Source of the DNA: Favolaschia claudopus
Taxonomy: Eukaryota > Basidiomycota > Agaricomycetes > Agaricales > Mycenaceae
Assembly: GCA_037176885.1 (NCBI GenBank)
Contig: JAWWNJ010000123.1
Span: forward strand, 620,001-684,000
DNA: 64,000 nt
Direction: 5' to 3'
Shown one piece after another: positions 44,935-55,186 of this stretch. The notes beneath the pieces are model-generated. The model searched no databases and had not been told where the DNA came from. It saw nothing but the letters and a program-made list of their open reading frames with translations. A program made the translations under genes and the position numbers. Within the stretch, counting starts at the first letter, position 1, and each line of letters begins with the position of its first letter.

Positions 44935-45065
44935 GATGGAATCTGGGTGATACTACCTGGGAGCCGTTTAGCAATGTTAAGCTATTAGCGGCCCTGGATG
45001 ATTACTTTGCATTGCACAACGTCAAACGTTGGCAAAGTCTTCCGAAGAGGAAATCGGGAAACGTG
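44935..45065 (+). pseudogene. chromodomain remnant
   Basis: After the integrase stop, another frame reads WNLGDTTWEPFSNVKLLAAL, the second half of a chromodomain; the preceding WHVDSILAHRWID is its first half. A one- or two-base shift at 44928-44940 separates them. Chromodomains target chromovirus integration to modified histones. Confidence 0.75.
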
Positions 45066-46132
45066 GCCTGAGAGAAGGCGCGAAAATCATCCCAGACGAC
45101 GCTGCCAAACATACCATGCAGAGTTCTGATCAAAGTTCTGGCAGAATCTGGCAAACGGATAACTTCGGAAGGGGTTCGAGCCGAAATCCGGTCTCTGCTT
45201 CCTGGCACGCGACTCAAACGAGAAGCTTTTGAAAAGTGAAGCTGCGTTTGAGCGCTCCCTCTCCCCCACGCGGAGGTTTCGGCAGAATAGACTCCGCGGT
45301 GTCGTTGGCTCTGTACGCGAGTCGATGTCCATTGATGCAGTAGACAGGGATTCGAGGTTGCGCCAATTGAAAATAAGAGAGTAAGTAAGTAATAGTAGAT
45401 GAAAGTGGGGGGAAAATAGAGAGAAGGAGAAAGAACGAGAAGAATTGGAGAAGAAGATGCACGCTGGTAAGTGGCGTATTCATGAGACTTTCGGGGTAGT
45501 CGTTTGTGCTTCCGCCCTCACTGAGTCGGGGGGAGAGCACAACATGGAAGCTTGTCGCGAATGCCTCGGGTATATCAGGCATGTTGGCGAGGGAGTGGCT
45601 GTTGGTGATAAAGGTCTCAAGGCTGCGATGAAGCTGAGGGACCTTGCCACGTACCATTGTTTACGACTTGGAGATTCCGCTCGTCTCGAGGGACAGATGA
45701 GCGCGACAAAGATCATGCTCGCTGCGTCCGAGCAGAAGCTTGAACGGACTCAGTCGAGCCTTCTGGCTGTAACGGCGAAATTTGCCGCTGCAGAAGAGGA
45801 GAATAATCATCTCGCGGGTGAGCGTGATGATGCACGCGATGAATGCGACGCCGCCAACGAGGTGATAGAGAAACTCAAGGTGGAGATACATGATCTTGAG
45901 TCTCAGATTGATAAAATGGATGCGAGTAGAGCCCGAAAACGGCCTACCCCACCCGCCAGCACACCGAACGGCAAACCTAAAATTCAGGTTGCATCGGCTG
46001 CGCGTATGAAACAACAAACGGGACCTGAAATTCAGCAGGCCGTTACTGTCAAGTTACTGTTGGGGATTGTGATGTAAAGATGGCGGATGTAGCCATCGAA
46101 CAGCATGTCCCATTTGATTGGAAAAAAGCCCC

Positions 46133-46942
46133 TGTCGGAAAAATCAAAAAAGGGTTGTTGGGCCTGGGCAGGCCTTGTAAGGTCTAATAAGGCCGTTGGG
46201 GAAAAGGAGGGTTACAAGGTTTAAATATGTACCAAATACTACATATAGGGCCTTATAACACATAATGAACCTTATAGGACCTAATGAGGCTTGTAAGGCC
46301 TTACAAGGCATGTTCGGCGGGGTTAAGCAAAAGTATTACCACTTTACCTTCTTTGTTAGGTGCCTGTCTGCTTGCACCTTGTCTTGACTTTCTAATACTA
46401 GACTATCTATGTATTTCTATTGTACTACAATACTGACTCTAACAATTAATTACTGGTGCTTGCGAGAATCGAACGCTCAACCTCTGCAGTGCGAATAAAA
46501 CAATGGCAATGTACAATACTGCTATGCTAAGAGAGCTTTACAGATAGGGAAATTTTGTTCCATATATGGCGTAGCTCTCGGATACCTGTACAATTTCCCC
46601 ATAACACAACAATTCAAGATATTGCTCGTACATTGACTGGTGATTTACTACACATGAGTATATGCTCCCCTACATACTTTTTGAAATTCAAATCAGCCAT
46701 CTTGGCATACAATCACAGCACAAATTATCAAAAACAATACAACTCTGAATTTTCCGCCGAAAAAGATGCAATAAAACCTCTCTAACAACCCCAACTCAGT
46801 TTTGTAACCTCCGGGAAGTCAGCCTGGGAAGACCTAACCAGACCTTATCACGCCTTATAAGGTCACCCCTCGGACCTTATTAGGCCTTATAAGGCCGTTA
46901 GGTGCTCCAAGGCCTTACCAGGCTTTTTCAATTTTTCCGACA
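46133..46942. mobile_element. TIR element with subterminal AAGGCC repeats
   Basis: Ends TGTCGGAAAAATC... and ...GATTTTTCCGACA-like (AATTTTTCCGACA), with CC on both sides. Both subterminal regions carry repeated AAGGCCTTATAAGG/CCTTGTAAGG words. A tRNA-like segment lies inside at 46454-46536 on the minus strand. Removing it joins the flanking frame. Superfamily unknown. Confidence 0.6.
46454..46536 (-). other. tRNA-like segment
   Basis: Minus strand has an A-box-like TTAGCATAGCAGTATTG and a B-box-like GCGTTCGATTCTCGC, ending in CACCA. The anticodon and T arms do not fold properly, so it is more likely a tRNA-derived promoter of a SINE than a tRNA gene. Confidence 0.3.
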
Positions 46943-47072
46943 CCAGAGGGACATCTGGCGCCGATTTTCCAACACTATGAACAAATCCCCGTGGTACTAC
47001 CGATTGCTCAGGGCACGGGAAACACCAGTCGAGTGGGCATTCCACAGGATATTCCATCGTGTGATGTTGTTC

Positions 47073-48007
47073 ACTGTGCAAAGTATACATCATGAAATTC
47101 ATGCAAACTGTCATGAATTTCAGGTTTCATGATGTTTTGTCATGAAGCACACCATGAATTTCAAGGGGGGTTTCATGATGCTCAGAAGCTCATTTTTGCA
47201 AGATTATGAATTCATGACAAAACATCACGAATTTTCGTCATAAAGAACCGAGCGATTTTTTCTGGCTAAGTCCACCAAGAGTTAAGTGGGTAGGGTGATA
47301 ATATCAATAATAAAGCCAATAAATGGTATCAGTCGGTCTCTGGTCTCTATCAAGTGCACACTGCTGAAAATTAGAAACAAATGAGGAGAACGGGGATGAA
47401 CAACTTGAGACTGTGCAGTATGACATCCATATATTAGAGACTTTGCGGTAGCCACTGGTGGCTATTGGTGGCTAATTTTTCTCGGGACCGGATGACAGCC
47501 TCTGGGTGGATTAGCCACTATTTGTACTACCTATTCACGGGATGCTAGGGTGGCTAACTCGAGCGGGAGGCTCAAAAAACTATTGCACACGAAGAGCCAC
47601 AAATAGCCACCGGTGGCTTCCGCAAAGTCTCTATTGGCGAAGCTAACAAAGTTTATAATTCCCACTTAGTCTACCAGTAGTACTCTCAACGTGATATACT
47701 GTAGCATGGCACACGGCGGTCTTGAGTTCGATGCCGGCTGGTGGCATCTGAGGTTGGTGGTATGAGGTTGGTGGTTGTTTATTTGCTTTGCACCGCTCTC
47801 GTTTCATGATATTTTGTTCTGAAATACTTGATAAAACATCATGAAAAAACGTCATGAAGAGCCCCATAATCATCATGAAAACATACTTTCAATTCATGAT
47901 GTTTCGTTAGCAATTTCCAGGCGATTCATCATGAATTCCTGGACATAATGTTAGGATTTTCATGGCCAACAACATCATGAATTTCATGACCCTTCCTTTG
48001 CACAGTG
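47073..48007. mobile_element. 935-bp CACTA-like element, TSD GTT
   Basis: Termini CACTGTGCAAAG and CTTTGCACAGTG; GTT flanks both sides (47070-47072 and 48008-48010). Many subterminal TTCATGATG / CATCATGAA words on each side. 3-bp duplication and CACTG ends fit EnSpm/CACTA. No transposase. Excision restores the interrupted frame. Confidence 0.85.
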
Positions 48008-48829
48008 GTTCATGCATATTCACATGCAAATGAATCTTTCCCACCCGCACTCATGGCCTTTCACGTATACGTGGAGGCTAGGACAGAAGCACAGCGTCAT
48101 CATGATCTGACTACGCTTCATCGACATGTTCTCACAAACTATGAGATGCCGTTGTGGTTTTGGGCCGAATTAAAACGGTCGTGTGGAGAGAAAGATGTAA
48201 TGGAAAAGCAGATTAGCTGGTGGTCGTCGGTCAATCGCCCACGACTGGAGGATTCCGTGATCGCCAATGTAGCTTATTGCCAATTTAGTGGTCGAAGACC
48301 ACGGTTTTTGGACATTTATGGCACTATCGACAGCCGCCAGTTCCGAGGCGCGCTACTTTTCCAGGCAATCAATCTCGCTCCACTGCCGAAACGAAACGAA
48401 AAGAGCCGTGGACTCGGGAGGAGCGAGACGCGCGCATCGCCGTGACTAAGGCGTTGTTTTACATCCTCGCGATACCAGGAGGATATGCGCAAGAATTGAG
48501 AACCTATAAATGTCAAGTTGCTCCGGTTCAGAACTTGGAGCATTGGCCAAGAGGAGAAACAAACCCGGAAGACCTTGCTGACGGCAAGGTGGTTTCGGAA
48601 TTGTCGGCAATGGGACTGTCAATATCGACGGTCGATGATATGTATCCTTTTTTACACGGATATGTTGAAATGCTTATTGAATTATCCCGAGACGGTTGGG
48701 ATATCGAGTTTCTCAAAGGAGTTCGTACAGCTGCCAACGATGCATTGACTCGCGTCGGAGAGCCTGTAGGAATCAATGCTACATATGCTGCTATGCTGAT
48801 TCATCCACCCGCACTCCCATGGAATGACA

Positions 48830-49588
48830 TAGTCTCGTGACCAGACTCTTATGCCATCCCAAAGGGAACCCTGTCATAAGAGTCTGGAACAATCAGCGGC
48901 CACATAACCGTACCATGGCTCTATCAAAATTGATGGAGTTTTCCCACAGTATGTGGACTTTACTACCCCTCGTTTTGCTCACTTATTCCGTTTCATGACA
49001 TAGAATTGGTGCATATTAGGGCTATTTAGCTGCTCAAAGTCTATTGAGCCTTCCAAACAATTTTTTTCTTAACCATGGTCGTAGCTGCACGATATTCAGC
49101 CTGTGCGTAATTCTGCTGACAGCACTTCCCAAAACGGTCTAACTTGTCAAAAGTTCGCTGAAAGTGCGCAAAGGCTAAGTTTCTCGACATACAGGAGCTC
49201 AAAGAGATTAGATCTACCAAATCTACCACCTAATAGTTTGCAGAAGATTCAAGATGAGCTACTTGAGGCCCTCGACCCATTTTGGGACGTAACAGTCATC
49301 CTGATTACGCACTATACTCAAACCTCTTAAAGCACTGATATTCGACGCAGAAATGTGGCTTGAACTGCACAGATAGACTTGAACTGCATTATAGAAGTAG
49401 TCTCTGCCCAAATGTTGTCAAGTTCCGCTGTAGAAGCAAGCAGAATGAGAGGAAGTAAAGTCCACATACCGTGAGAACATTCCATCAATTTTGATAAGGC
49501 AAGGGTACGGTTATGTGGCCGCTGATTGTTCCAGACTCTTATGACAGGGTTCCCTTTGGGATGGCATAAGAGTCTGGTCACGAGACTA
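48830..49588. mobile_element. 759-bp TAGTCTC-family element with ~165-bp TIRs
   Basis: Long inverted repeats (48830-48990 and 49430-49588) are ~88% identical, both with the CCAGACTCTTATG stem-loop. GGAATGACA duplicates exactly at 48821-48829 and 49589-49597. The ~440-bp centre has no gene. The ends match the left end of the 4461-bp element over ~170 bp. Confidence 0.95.
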
Positions 49589-49838
49589 GGAATGACACTG
49601 CAGTTAACACTACTCAAAAATGTGGTACGCTCCTTAAAGATATACCGGTTCGATTGGCCGCCGGCGAAGTTGGACTGGTTAATCACAGTTCAATTTCGTC
49701 TCCTGATTCACCGCCAACGGCGTCGACGAGTCGTGAAAGAGGACATGGGAAGCCATGGGGAGGGGCAATAGGGCGCGGACGAGGGAATTATCGAGGAAGA
49801 GGAATGTACGGAGGATCTTACACTCCGAATCCTATCCT

Positions 49839-50186
49839 ATACTTTAAAAGAGGACGGCACAGCCTCAGCTCCCGGAAAGGGAAATTTACCCCGTGACTTT
49901 CTGTCAAAGCCTGAGAATTCCCGCGGCGACGCGCGCCGGCGAGTGCAGCGAGCGGCAGTGCGGCGCCGTCGGCCTTGAAAGCAGCAAGTGAGTACAGGTC
50001 AGAACGTTTGAAGGGTCCTGAGTGGCGAAGGCACGGGTCCCATAGCTCGTATACTTTAAAAGAGAATGGCACAGCCTCAGCTCCAGGAAAGGGAATTCAC
50101 CCACCCCGTGACTTTCTGTCAAACCGTGAGATCTCCGCGGCGACGCGCGCTGGCGAGTGCAGCGAGCGGCAGTGCGGCGTCGTCGG
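49839..50186 (+). repeat. 212-bp-period tandem duplication
   Basis: Copies 49839-49972 and 50051-50186 both start ATACTTTAAAAGAG and share GCGGCGACGCGCG and GTGCAGCGAGCGGCAGTGCG; a 78-bp spacer separates them. Confidence 0.8.
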
Positions 50187-50554
50187 GATTCGGCAAGCAA
50201 TTCACTTTCAATGGCTGCTTCGCAAACAGGCTATTGTTCGCTCCTTATCATTCCGCTTCCGCCACAAATTCTTTATCCGTCATGCCGTCATCTGATGCAC
50301 TCACCGCCGCCGCCGATGCGCTAAATATGCCCATCGACAATATGTCCCTCGATGGTGCCGTCACCACTACACAACCGCTCCATACTCTTATTAATGGTCG
50401 CCGGACTTGCCGCTGTTTCTGCATCATTTTTTGCAAACTCGACGATGAAATCATTCCGTCGATGTACCACCATCACTCACTGCTGCTGCTGCCGTATTCA
50501 TACGCGTCGTTGACATCTTGGATGAATTTTGGTTGATGAAGACTCCCTTGCAGT
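50187..50554 (+). other. 3' internal region of the chromovirus
   Basis: An open frame (50066-50536) covers this part, with a Ser/Ala-rich stretch, but no domain is recognised. Confidence 0.3.
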
Positions 50555-50568
50555 CTTATGGGGGAGAG
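50555..50568 (+). promoter_or_regulatory. polypurine tract of the chromovirus
   Basis: GGGGGAGAG lies directly before the 3' LTR, the expected plus-strand primer site. Confidence 0.7.
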
Positions 50569-50791
50569 TGTTAGGGACGCGTTGGGGACGCGTCGGGTTT
50601 GATTCAACTCCGCTTCCGATCCGAGGTGTATTATTCAGAGACGATTACATACATGAAATCGTACCTATCAAAGCTGTCAGATTATTTGTAGTACTTTACT
50701 TCTACTTTTTACTTCGCACTACGACACACACTAGAATCTACTTTGTTCTGGTTCAGTGTGCTTGTGCGACTGGAAGTCACCCAACTTTACA
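50569..50791 (+). repeat. chromovirus 3' LTR
   Basis: 223 bp, followed by the GAAAG duplication at 50792-50796. Confidence 0.95.
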
Positions 50792-50796
50792 GAAAG

Positions 50797-51500
50797 GGAG
50801 AGAAAAGGGAGAGACTCACTATGTATATAAGACACTGTATGCAAGAAATCAGGACTTCAGAATCACTGTAGCGCCCTCCAGAGCAATCGCAATCTTGATT
50901 TCTTATGCCCTGATTAGGCAGATCAGAGGTATTCAAAATATGGTAAGACGTATGTCCTTTCGGAGCAATAATCTTAGCCAAATTCAAGATCTCCTCGGAA
51001 GTTTCCTCGGCCGTTCTCACACTCAGTCCGAAAAAGCCGATGAACCATTGAAATGCCTGCAGATGCGCTCACAACCATACTCTGAGATTTGTTTCATGTT
51101 GGACACAGTATAGCAATTGACTAGGCACACTTTCTTTGAGTTCTTGGCCTAAACACTTAGAAATATATGCAAACCTGAGAGTTCAATCGGACTCCTTCCT
51201 CGTGCGGCGTCTCAGATTCCCAATTCATGCAAAGGCCGTGTACTACAGCATACAATCCCCAAACTCTGCACATGTTCCCTTATTTTTATTTTTCGACAAC
51301 CAGACTTTTATGAACGTAAACTCGAAGTTCGACTTAATCTCAACAGAGTTTGATTTCCAATTCAACGTGCTTGACTTTTTCCAGTCTGAATCAAGGCTTA
51401 AAAGCTCACCATTCAACCCAATTTTATGTTCATAGATAGATCTGAAGTGATTTGAATTACAGGTGAGCTCTGGTGATCTCAAAATTTCAACAACTATTTG
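50797..51500. other. gene-free stretch
   Basis: No supported gene. It begins with a GAGAAAAGGGAGAG purine tract resembling 33.6-33.7 kb. Confidence 0.3.
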
Positions 51501-51505
51501 AGAAC

Positions 51506-51655
51506 TCTTGAAGGTGGGCGCAAAAACGAGACAACGGAATGATTAGATCACTACCCTCCTGTACATGGATGTGACCGAGAGTACATAAGGTAAATGTCCG
51601 GCAACTAGAAATACCCGGGCGCACAGTATTGCGCGCACACCTAAATATTTTAACA
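51506..51655 (-). repeat. 150-bp copia-type solo LTR
   Basis: Minus strand starts TGTTAAAATATTTAGGTGTG; AGAAC flanks both sides (51501-51505 and 51656-51660). Homologous to the 3' LTR at 55187-55774 without its inserted element. Left by LTR-LTR recombination. Confidence 0.85.
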
Positions 51656-51744
51656 AGAACATCTATAGTTCGGGTCTGAACGTCAAGGAAAAACACACAC
51701 CAATATTCGGACTTGCGCCGTCCTCAAAAGATGTCAATTCTCCG

Positions 51745-51981
51745 CTAGACACCCAACTGAAGCTCCAAACCAGCAGTCCTGCCGTCCGGAAAGTTGAATA
51801 CAACAAGCTCTTCCTCCTCCAAATTCCGAGCACGAAACGACGCAGGTGCGCTGTTGTTGTAAGGTCGAAAGTAGCCAGTTGGGGTGGGGCGGATTGCGTG
51901 TGGGAAGGGAGTCAGCTGAAAGCGAGCCGGGTTTCTGGGAGGCCGTCTTCTTCCGGCATTCTTTCTAGCCCCTCCATTCAT
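51745..51981 (-). CDS. small hypothetical protein, possible gene remnant
   Basis: A 78-codon frame starts MNGGARKNAGRRRPPRNPAR and ends with NLEEEELVVFNFPDGRTAGL. The open frame extends further upstream into the hAT-like element at 52033-52535, so the original 5' end may have been displaced by that insertion. No known domain. Confidence 0.3.
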   Translation of the reverse strand: MNGGARKNAGRRRPPRNPARFQLTPFPHAIRPTPTGYFRPYNNSAPASFRARNLEEEELVVFNFPDGRTAGLELQLGV

Positions 51982-52032
51982 GCTTGCGAGCAACGAAGTG
52001 CGTAGAGCGCGACGCGACGAGGTACTTAAGAG

Positions 52033-52535
52033 TAGGGTGCTGTTTATTAGTCCGGTTAATAAACATTGTTTTAAACACCGGTTTATAAACCGGTTTTTAA
52101 ATGGTTTGACCAAAACCCCCGGTTTATAATTCATGGTGGCTGTGTTTCCCACTGCCAAAGCACACATTTCTGGGCTGAGTATCAGCATGATTCTCCACCG
52201 CAATTGTGAGCATGCAGGAGCTGTAGCTTGATTCTGTGTGCATCAAATTAGGCTTCGGAGGGTGCCGACCTGTCAATCATCCAGCCTGTGATGGCAACAA
52301 TTCGCCCGAAATGGGCATGCCAAAGCAGAGCCTTCTAAACTGGAGGCAAAATGAGGTGTTGACCCTGCCATCTGTGGTCATTGAGCTCGGGGAGGCTTTT
52401 GGAAGCAAAAAATAGCGAAAAAGACAGCTTTTTGGCCTATTTGGGGGGGTCTGAACCGGTTTATAAACACGCTGTTTAAAAACGAAAATTAAAAAACCGT
52501 TTATAATTGGCCCGGGAATTATAAACAGCACCCTA
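52033..52535. mobile_element. 503-bp hAT-like element whose right target copy was itself invaded
   Basis: Ends TAGGGTGCTGTTTAT... and ...ATAAACAGCACCCTA, with subterminal ACCGGTTTATAAAC repeats on both sides. The left duplication is CTTAAGAG (52025-52032). On the right CTTA is followed by the TA-type MITE 52540-52917 and then TAAGAG, so CTTAAGAG is restored when the MITE plus one TA is removed. Confidence 0.85.
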
Positions 52536-52539
52536 CTTA

Positions 52540-52917
52540 CAGCCGTTTTGGAAACAATATACGGGTTTTGATCGAGTGGTGCTCATTCATTTGTGCTTAC
52601 CTTTGTTTTGCTTCCCATCACCAGCTCCACTTCAGCCGAATCTGAGTTTTGCTTCCGCCTCCCAGAGAACACCAGGGAAAAACAGGGGGTGAACAGAACT
52701 GAGGATCAAGACTCAGCTGCTACTTGCCCAGAGCTCGACAGGGCCATGACTTGCGAGCAAGGGCCAAAACAAGGGACCAGCGGCACTTGATGTGGTGCGG
52801 CAACGCTCCACAAAGTGATGCTCCCGGCTTTGCCGATGACCGAATCGTCAACAAACGTAAGCACAAACGAACGAGCACCACTCAATCAAAACCCGTATAT
52901 TGTTTCCAAAACGGCTG
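52540..52917. mobile_element. 378-bp MITE with 63-bp TIRs, CAGCCG family
   Basis: Starts CAGCCGTTTTGGAAACAATA and ends with its inverse; three mismatches in 63 bp. TA on both sides (52538-52539, 52918-52919). A second copy, interrupted, starts at 61721. Confidence 0.95.
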
Positions 52918-53047
52918 TAAGAGACAGGAATTTGATTGACATCATCATTCATGCGACCCGGCACTGGTCGGATCACTGGAGTATGCCTTTCCTCCACGGA
53001 CATGATTAATGAGCCGAAAATTATTGGCGGGGTCCCCGAAAATCGGC

Positions 53048-53089
53048 TGTGACGCGTGACAGACGAATTGATCGATATAGTACAGTATG
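53048..53089. repeat. 42-bp dispersed repeat, copy 2
   Basis: Matches 5266-5307 with one mismatch. Nearby CCGAAAATCGG and CCGGCAAAATGCCGG (53270) are small hairpins followed by similar GTGACAGAC words. Confidence 0.6.
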
Positions 53090-53819
53090 TACATGATCGG
53101 AAAACCCCTTAAAGGTCTCTCGGAAGACTCGTTCATAGAAGTCTCGATCCTATGTCGGCCCAGTGTTGGGTTTAATTTCGATTTCATATCGGTGATTCCT
53201 AAGGCTAATACAAACTTTGGCCCAGGGCTCCCCAGTCCCTGGCATGGCCGCATGCAAGCCGCATGGGACGTCCGGCAAAATGCCGGCTGTAGCACGTGAC
53301 AGACCACGTACTGTGGCCTTGCGTAAGTACAATGTGTTTGCCGCATGTTTTTCCAGTTCAAATACAGTCCTCACTTCTGCTTCCATGTCGCTACTCGTCC
53401 GCCAGCTCTGTCCGCACCTTTTCAACCGCGAACCAGAACCCAACCACAAGCAGAGAAGAATGGCAATGATGGCGAAGAGCATTTCTCAGGGGTAAGTTGG
53501 GGACAGACACTGTGGACTTCCGACAACACCGTTTTCATCGATCACAGAAGTCAGCGGAGTGCAGAGTCGGGCGCTGGGTCTGACCGCTCCATCGTGTATG
53601 TGATCGAAGTGCGATTTTTCTGCACTTACATTGGACAGTATCATCGGCCATGGGCAACAGCTGTAGGTCCTATCTCCTCAGCGAAGACGCTAGCTTCTCT
53701 TTCTTCTCACACGATCACAGCTCCATCCCTGACATTCATGACATGTCGAGTATCCCATCGGAAGGGTAACTTGCGGACTGTGAACTTTCGTGGCTCATCT
53801 TATCCTCAGGCGTCTCGAA

Positions 53820-54330
53820 CAATACCTAGCCGAGAGCGACCCCTCTGCCTTGTGAGCATTCTACTGTTCGACCGCGCCGCGCCACCTTCACCATCGTTAG
53901 TGTGCATCACGAAACCGCACCTACCTCCCCGTCGGTGTTAGTGTGTATCTTAACTCGATTTCAATTTGGCTGATAACCAGCGTAGAAAGCTCGCCAGCAG
54001 CGGCATTCTTCGTAAGTGCCCTTCAAGGTCTGGTCCTTTTGATTTCTCTGAAATTTCTCTTCAGCTTCGCGTGCTGTCGATTCTGTGGAGCAGCTCGAAA
54101 GTCGCTTGACTGCTCAGGAACGTGGCCTCGTGGGCGTAAAGATCGAGGTCACCGCGTTGAAGGGAGATGTGGCTGAGCTGAAGGAAGACGTTGTTGGGCT
54201 TAAGGAAGACGTCGTCGGGCTTAAGGAAGACGTCGTCGGGCTCAAAGAAGACGTTGTTGGCCTGAAACATGACATTGCAACCATGAGAGACGAAATAATG
54301 TCCATGTTGACAGCCCTTGTCAAGAAGTAG
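53820..54330 (+). CDS. 3' part of a spliced gene encoding a heptad-repeat coiled coil
   Basis: An exon ending at 53940 (...ATFTIVSVHHETAPTSPSVL), a 40-bp intron (GTGTGT...ACCAG), a 31-bp exon (53981-54011), an intron at 54012-54064 (GTAAGT...TTCAG) and a last exon to TAG at 54330 join in frame. The C-terminus is an amphipathic coiled coil with four copies of a seven-residue LKEDVVG unit encoded by 21-bp tandem repeats. The 5' end is not identified; the frame closes at a stop near 53818. Function unknown. Confidence 0.45.
54178..54261 (+). repeat. four 21-bp coding tandem repeats
   Basis: Units at 54178, 54199, 54220 and 54241, each CT-x-AA-x-GAAGACGT-x-GT-x-GG, coding for LKEDVVG. The middle two are identical. 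Confidence 0.9.
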
Positions 54331-54569
54331 TGCTATGCAGAAGTTACCTTTGTGTTTGTTGACGTATGCATTTTATCCCTATGATTTTAGCTTCGTAACA
54401 TCCTCAACACGGCTAACGTCGATAATGGCTGGCCAAAATCGATCGATCTCGATGAGCTAAGCGCTCGTGTCTGTTCCACCGCTATCCAGAACGATGTCAT
54501 GTCCATTGTCAGGAACTCACGCAAATTGGCGAAATGCCCGCTCTGGAATCCAAATGGGAGTGTCTGATG

Positions 54570-55065
54570 TCAGCACAACGTTACTGATGCACACCGTAGT
54601 TCAAAATTCGAAAGAAACCCGTGGCGGCAACGACAAATCTATCCCTCCACCGGTGAGTCTCTCGGATCATTTGCCGTCAACAAGAACCTCAAGGCGGAGG
54701 ATGAGTTTGATCCCCTCGCTCCCGAGCCAGTAGCTATGGCTGCCGCTCGCAATCGTAAGCACAACAAGGACACCTTCGACGATTGGGGCAACCCCAAGAA
54801 AGCGAACGGTGTCTGCCACCGTTGCGGAGGCACCGGTCACATCGCCCGACGCTGTGTTGCTGACATGCCCGCCGACGTAAAGAATAAAATCTTCAACGCG
54901 ACCGCCGCTTGGTCAGTCGACTCAGACGACAAATATGATGTCGCCGTAGTCGCGCACGCTCCCGACGTTGACGTTGTCCTCCCTGGCGCTGCCTCCGACA
55001 CCAACGAGGTCATCCTCTTCAATTGTGATCTCGCCTCCCGCTGCCGCTGCCGCTGTCGAGCTTGA
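54570..55065 (+). pseudogene. copia-type gag C-terminus with CCHC knuckle
   Basis: The frame opens after a stop near 54568 and reads DEFDPLAPEPVAMAAARNRK and then CHRCGGTGHIARRC (C-x2-C-x4-H-x4-C). It ends at 55065. The 3' LTR follows after only ~120 bp, with no protease, integrase, RT or RNase H. So this is the end of a gag-only element or an internally deleted one. An upstream out-of-frame segment (54390-54567, NGWPKSIDLDELSARVCSTA) may also be gag. No 5' LTR was found. Confidence 0.65.
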
Positions 55066-55186
55066 GGGGGTGCAGGTTGGGGGAAGATTAGCTAGAGAAA
55101 GGTTCGACAGGGGAACCGTCGCAAGGTGAAAACTACTCCCTCTGTCGAGGTCTAGCGCGTTTGCCCAGTCTTCGCTCGAGGGGGTG

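Larger units (their letters stand above)
45445..49838 (+). pseudogene. extra ORF downstream of pol, coiled coil plus unknown domain, split by three TIR elements
   Basis: Segment 45445-46077 has a coiled coil (LEGQMSATKIMLAASEQKLE and onward). After a one-base shift near 46050 the frame reads MADVAIEQHVPFDWKK up to 46132. It resumes at 46943 (EGHLAPIFQHYEQIPVVLPI), is cut at 47073-48007, and continues as VHAYSHANESFPPALMAFHV, NYEMPLWFWAELKRSCGEKD and VANVAYCQFSGRRPRFLDIY. After a shift near 48395 it reads TREERDARIAVTKALFYILA to 48829. After the 759-bp element it resumes at 49598 and ends in an Arg-Gly-rich tail (GRGRGNYRGRGMYGGSYTPN). I recognise no named domain; similar proteins seem familiar from agaricomycete retroelement neighbourhoods. 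The frame is continuous across all three excisions, so it was one gene. It could be a second Gag-like or captured gene. Confidence 0.65.
35833..50791 (+). mobile_element. ~15-kb Ty3/gypsy chromovirus with nested insertions and an extra 3' ORF
   Basis: Two 223-bp LTRs (35833-36055 and 50569-50791, TGTTAGGG...CTTTACA) differ at two positions. GAAAG flanks both sides (35828-35832 and 50792-50796). The order inside is gag, protease, RT, RNase H, integrase, chromodomain remnant, then a further long coding region (45.4-49.8 kb). At least five TIR elements have inserted into the internal region: 39384-39553, 41791-42362, 46133-46942, 47073-48007 and 48830-49588. A purine tract (GGGGGAGAG) precedes the 3' LTR. 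Two LTR differences suggest a fairly young insertion, yet the coding region has many shifts and stops. Confidence 0.95.
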
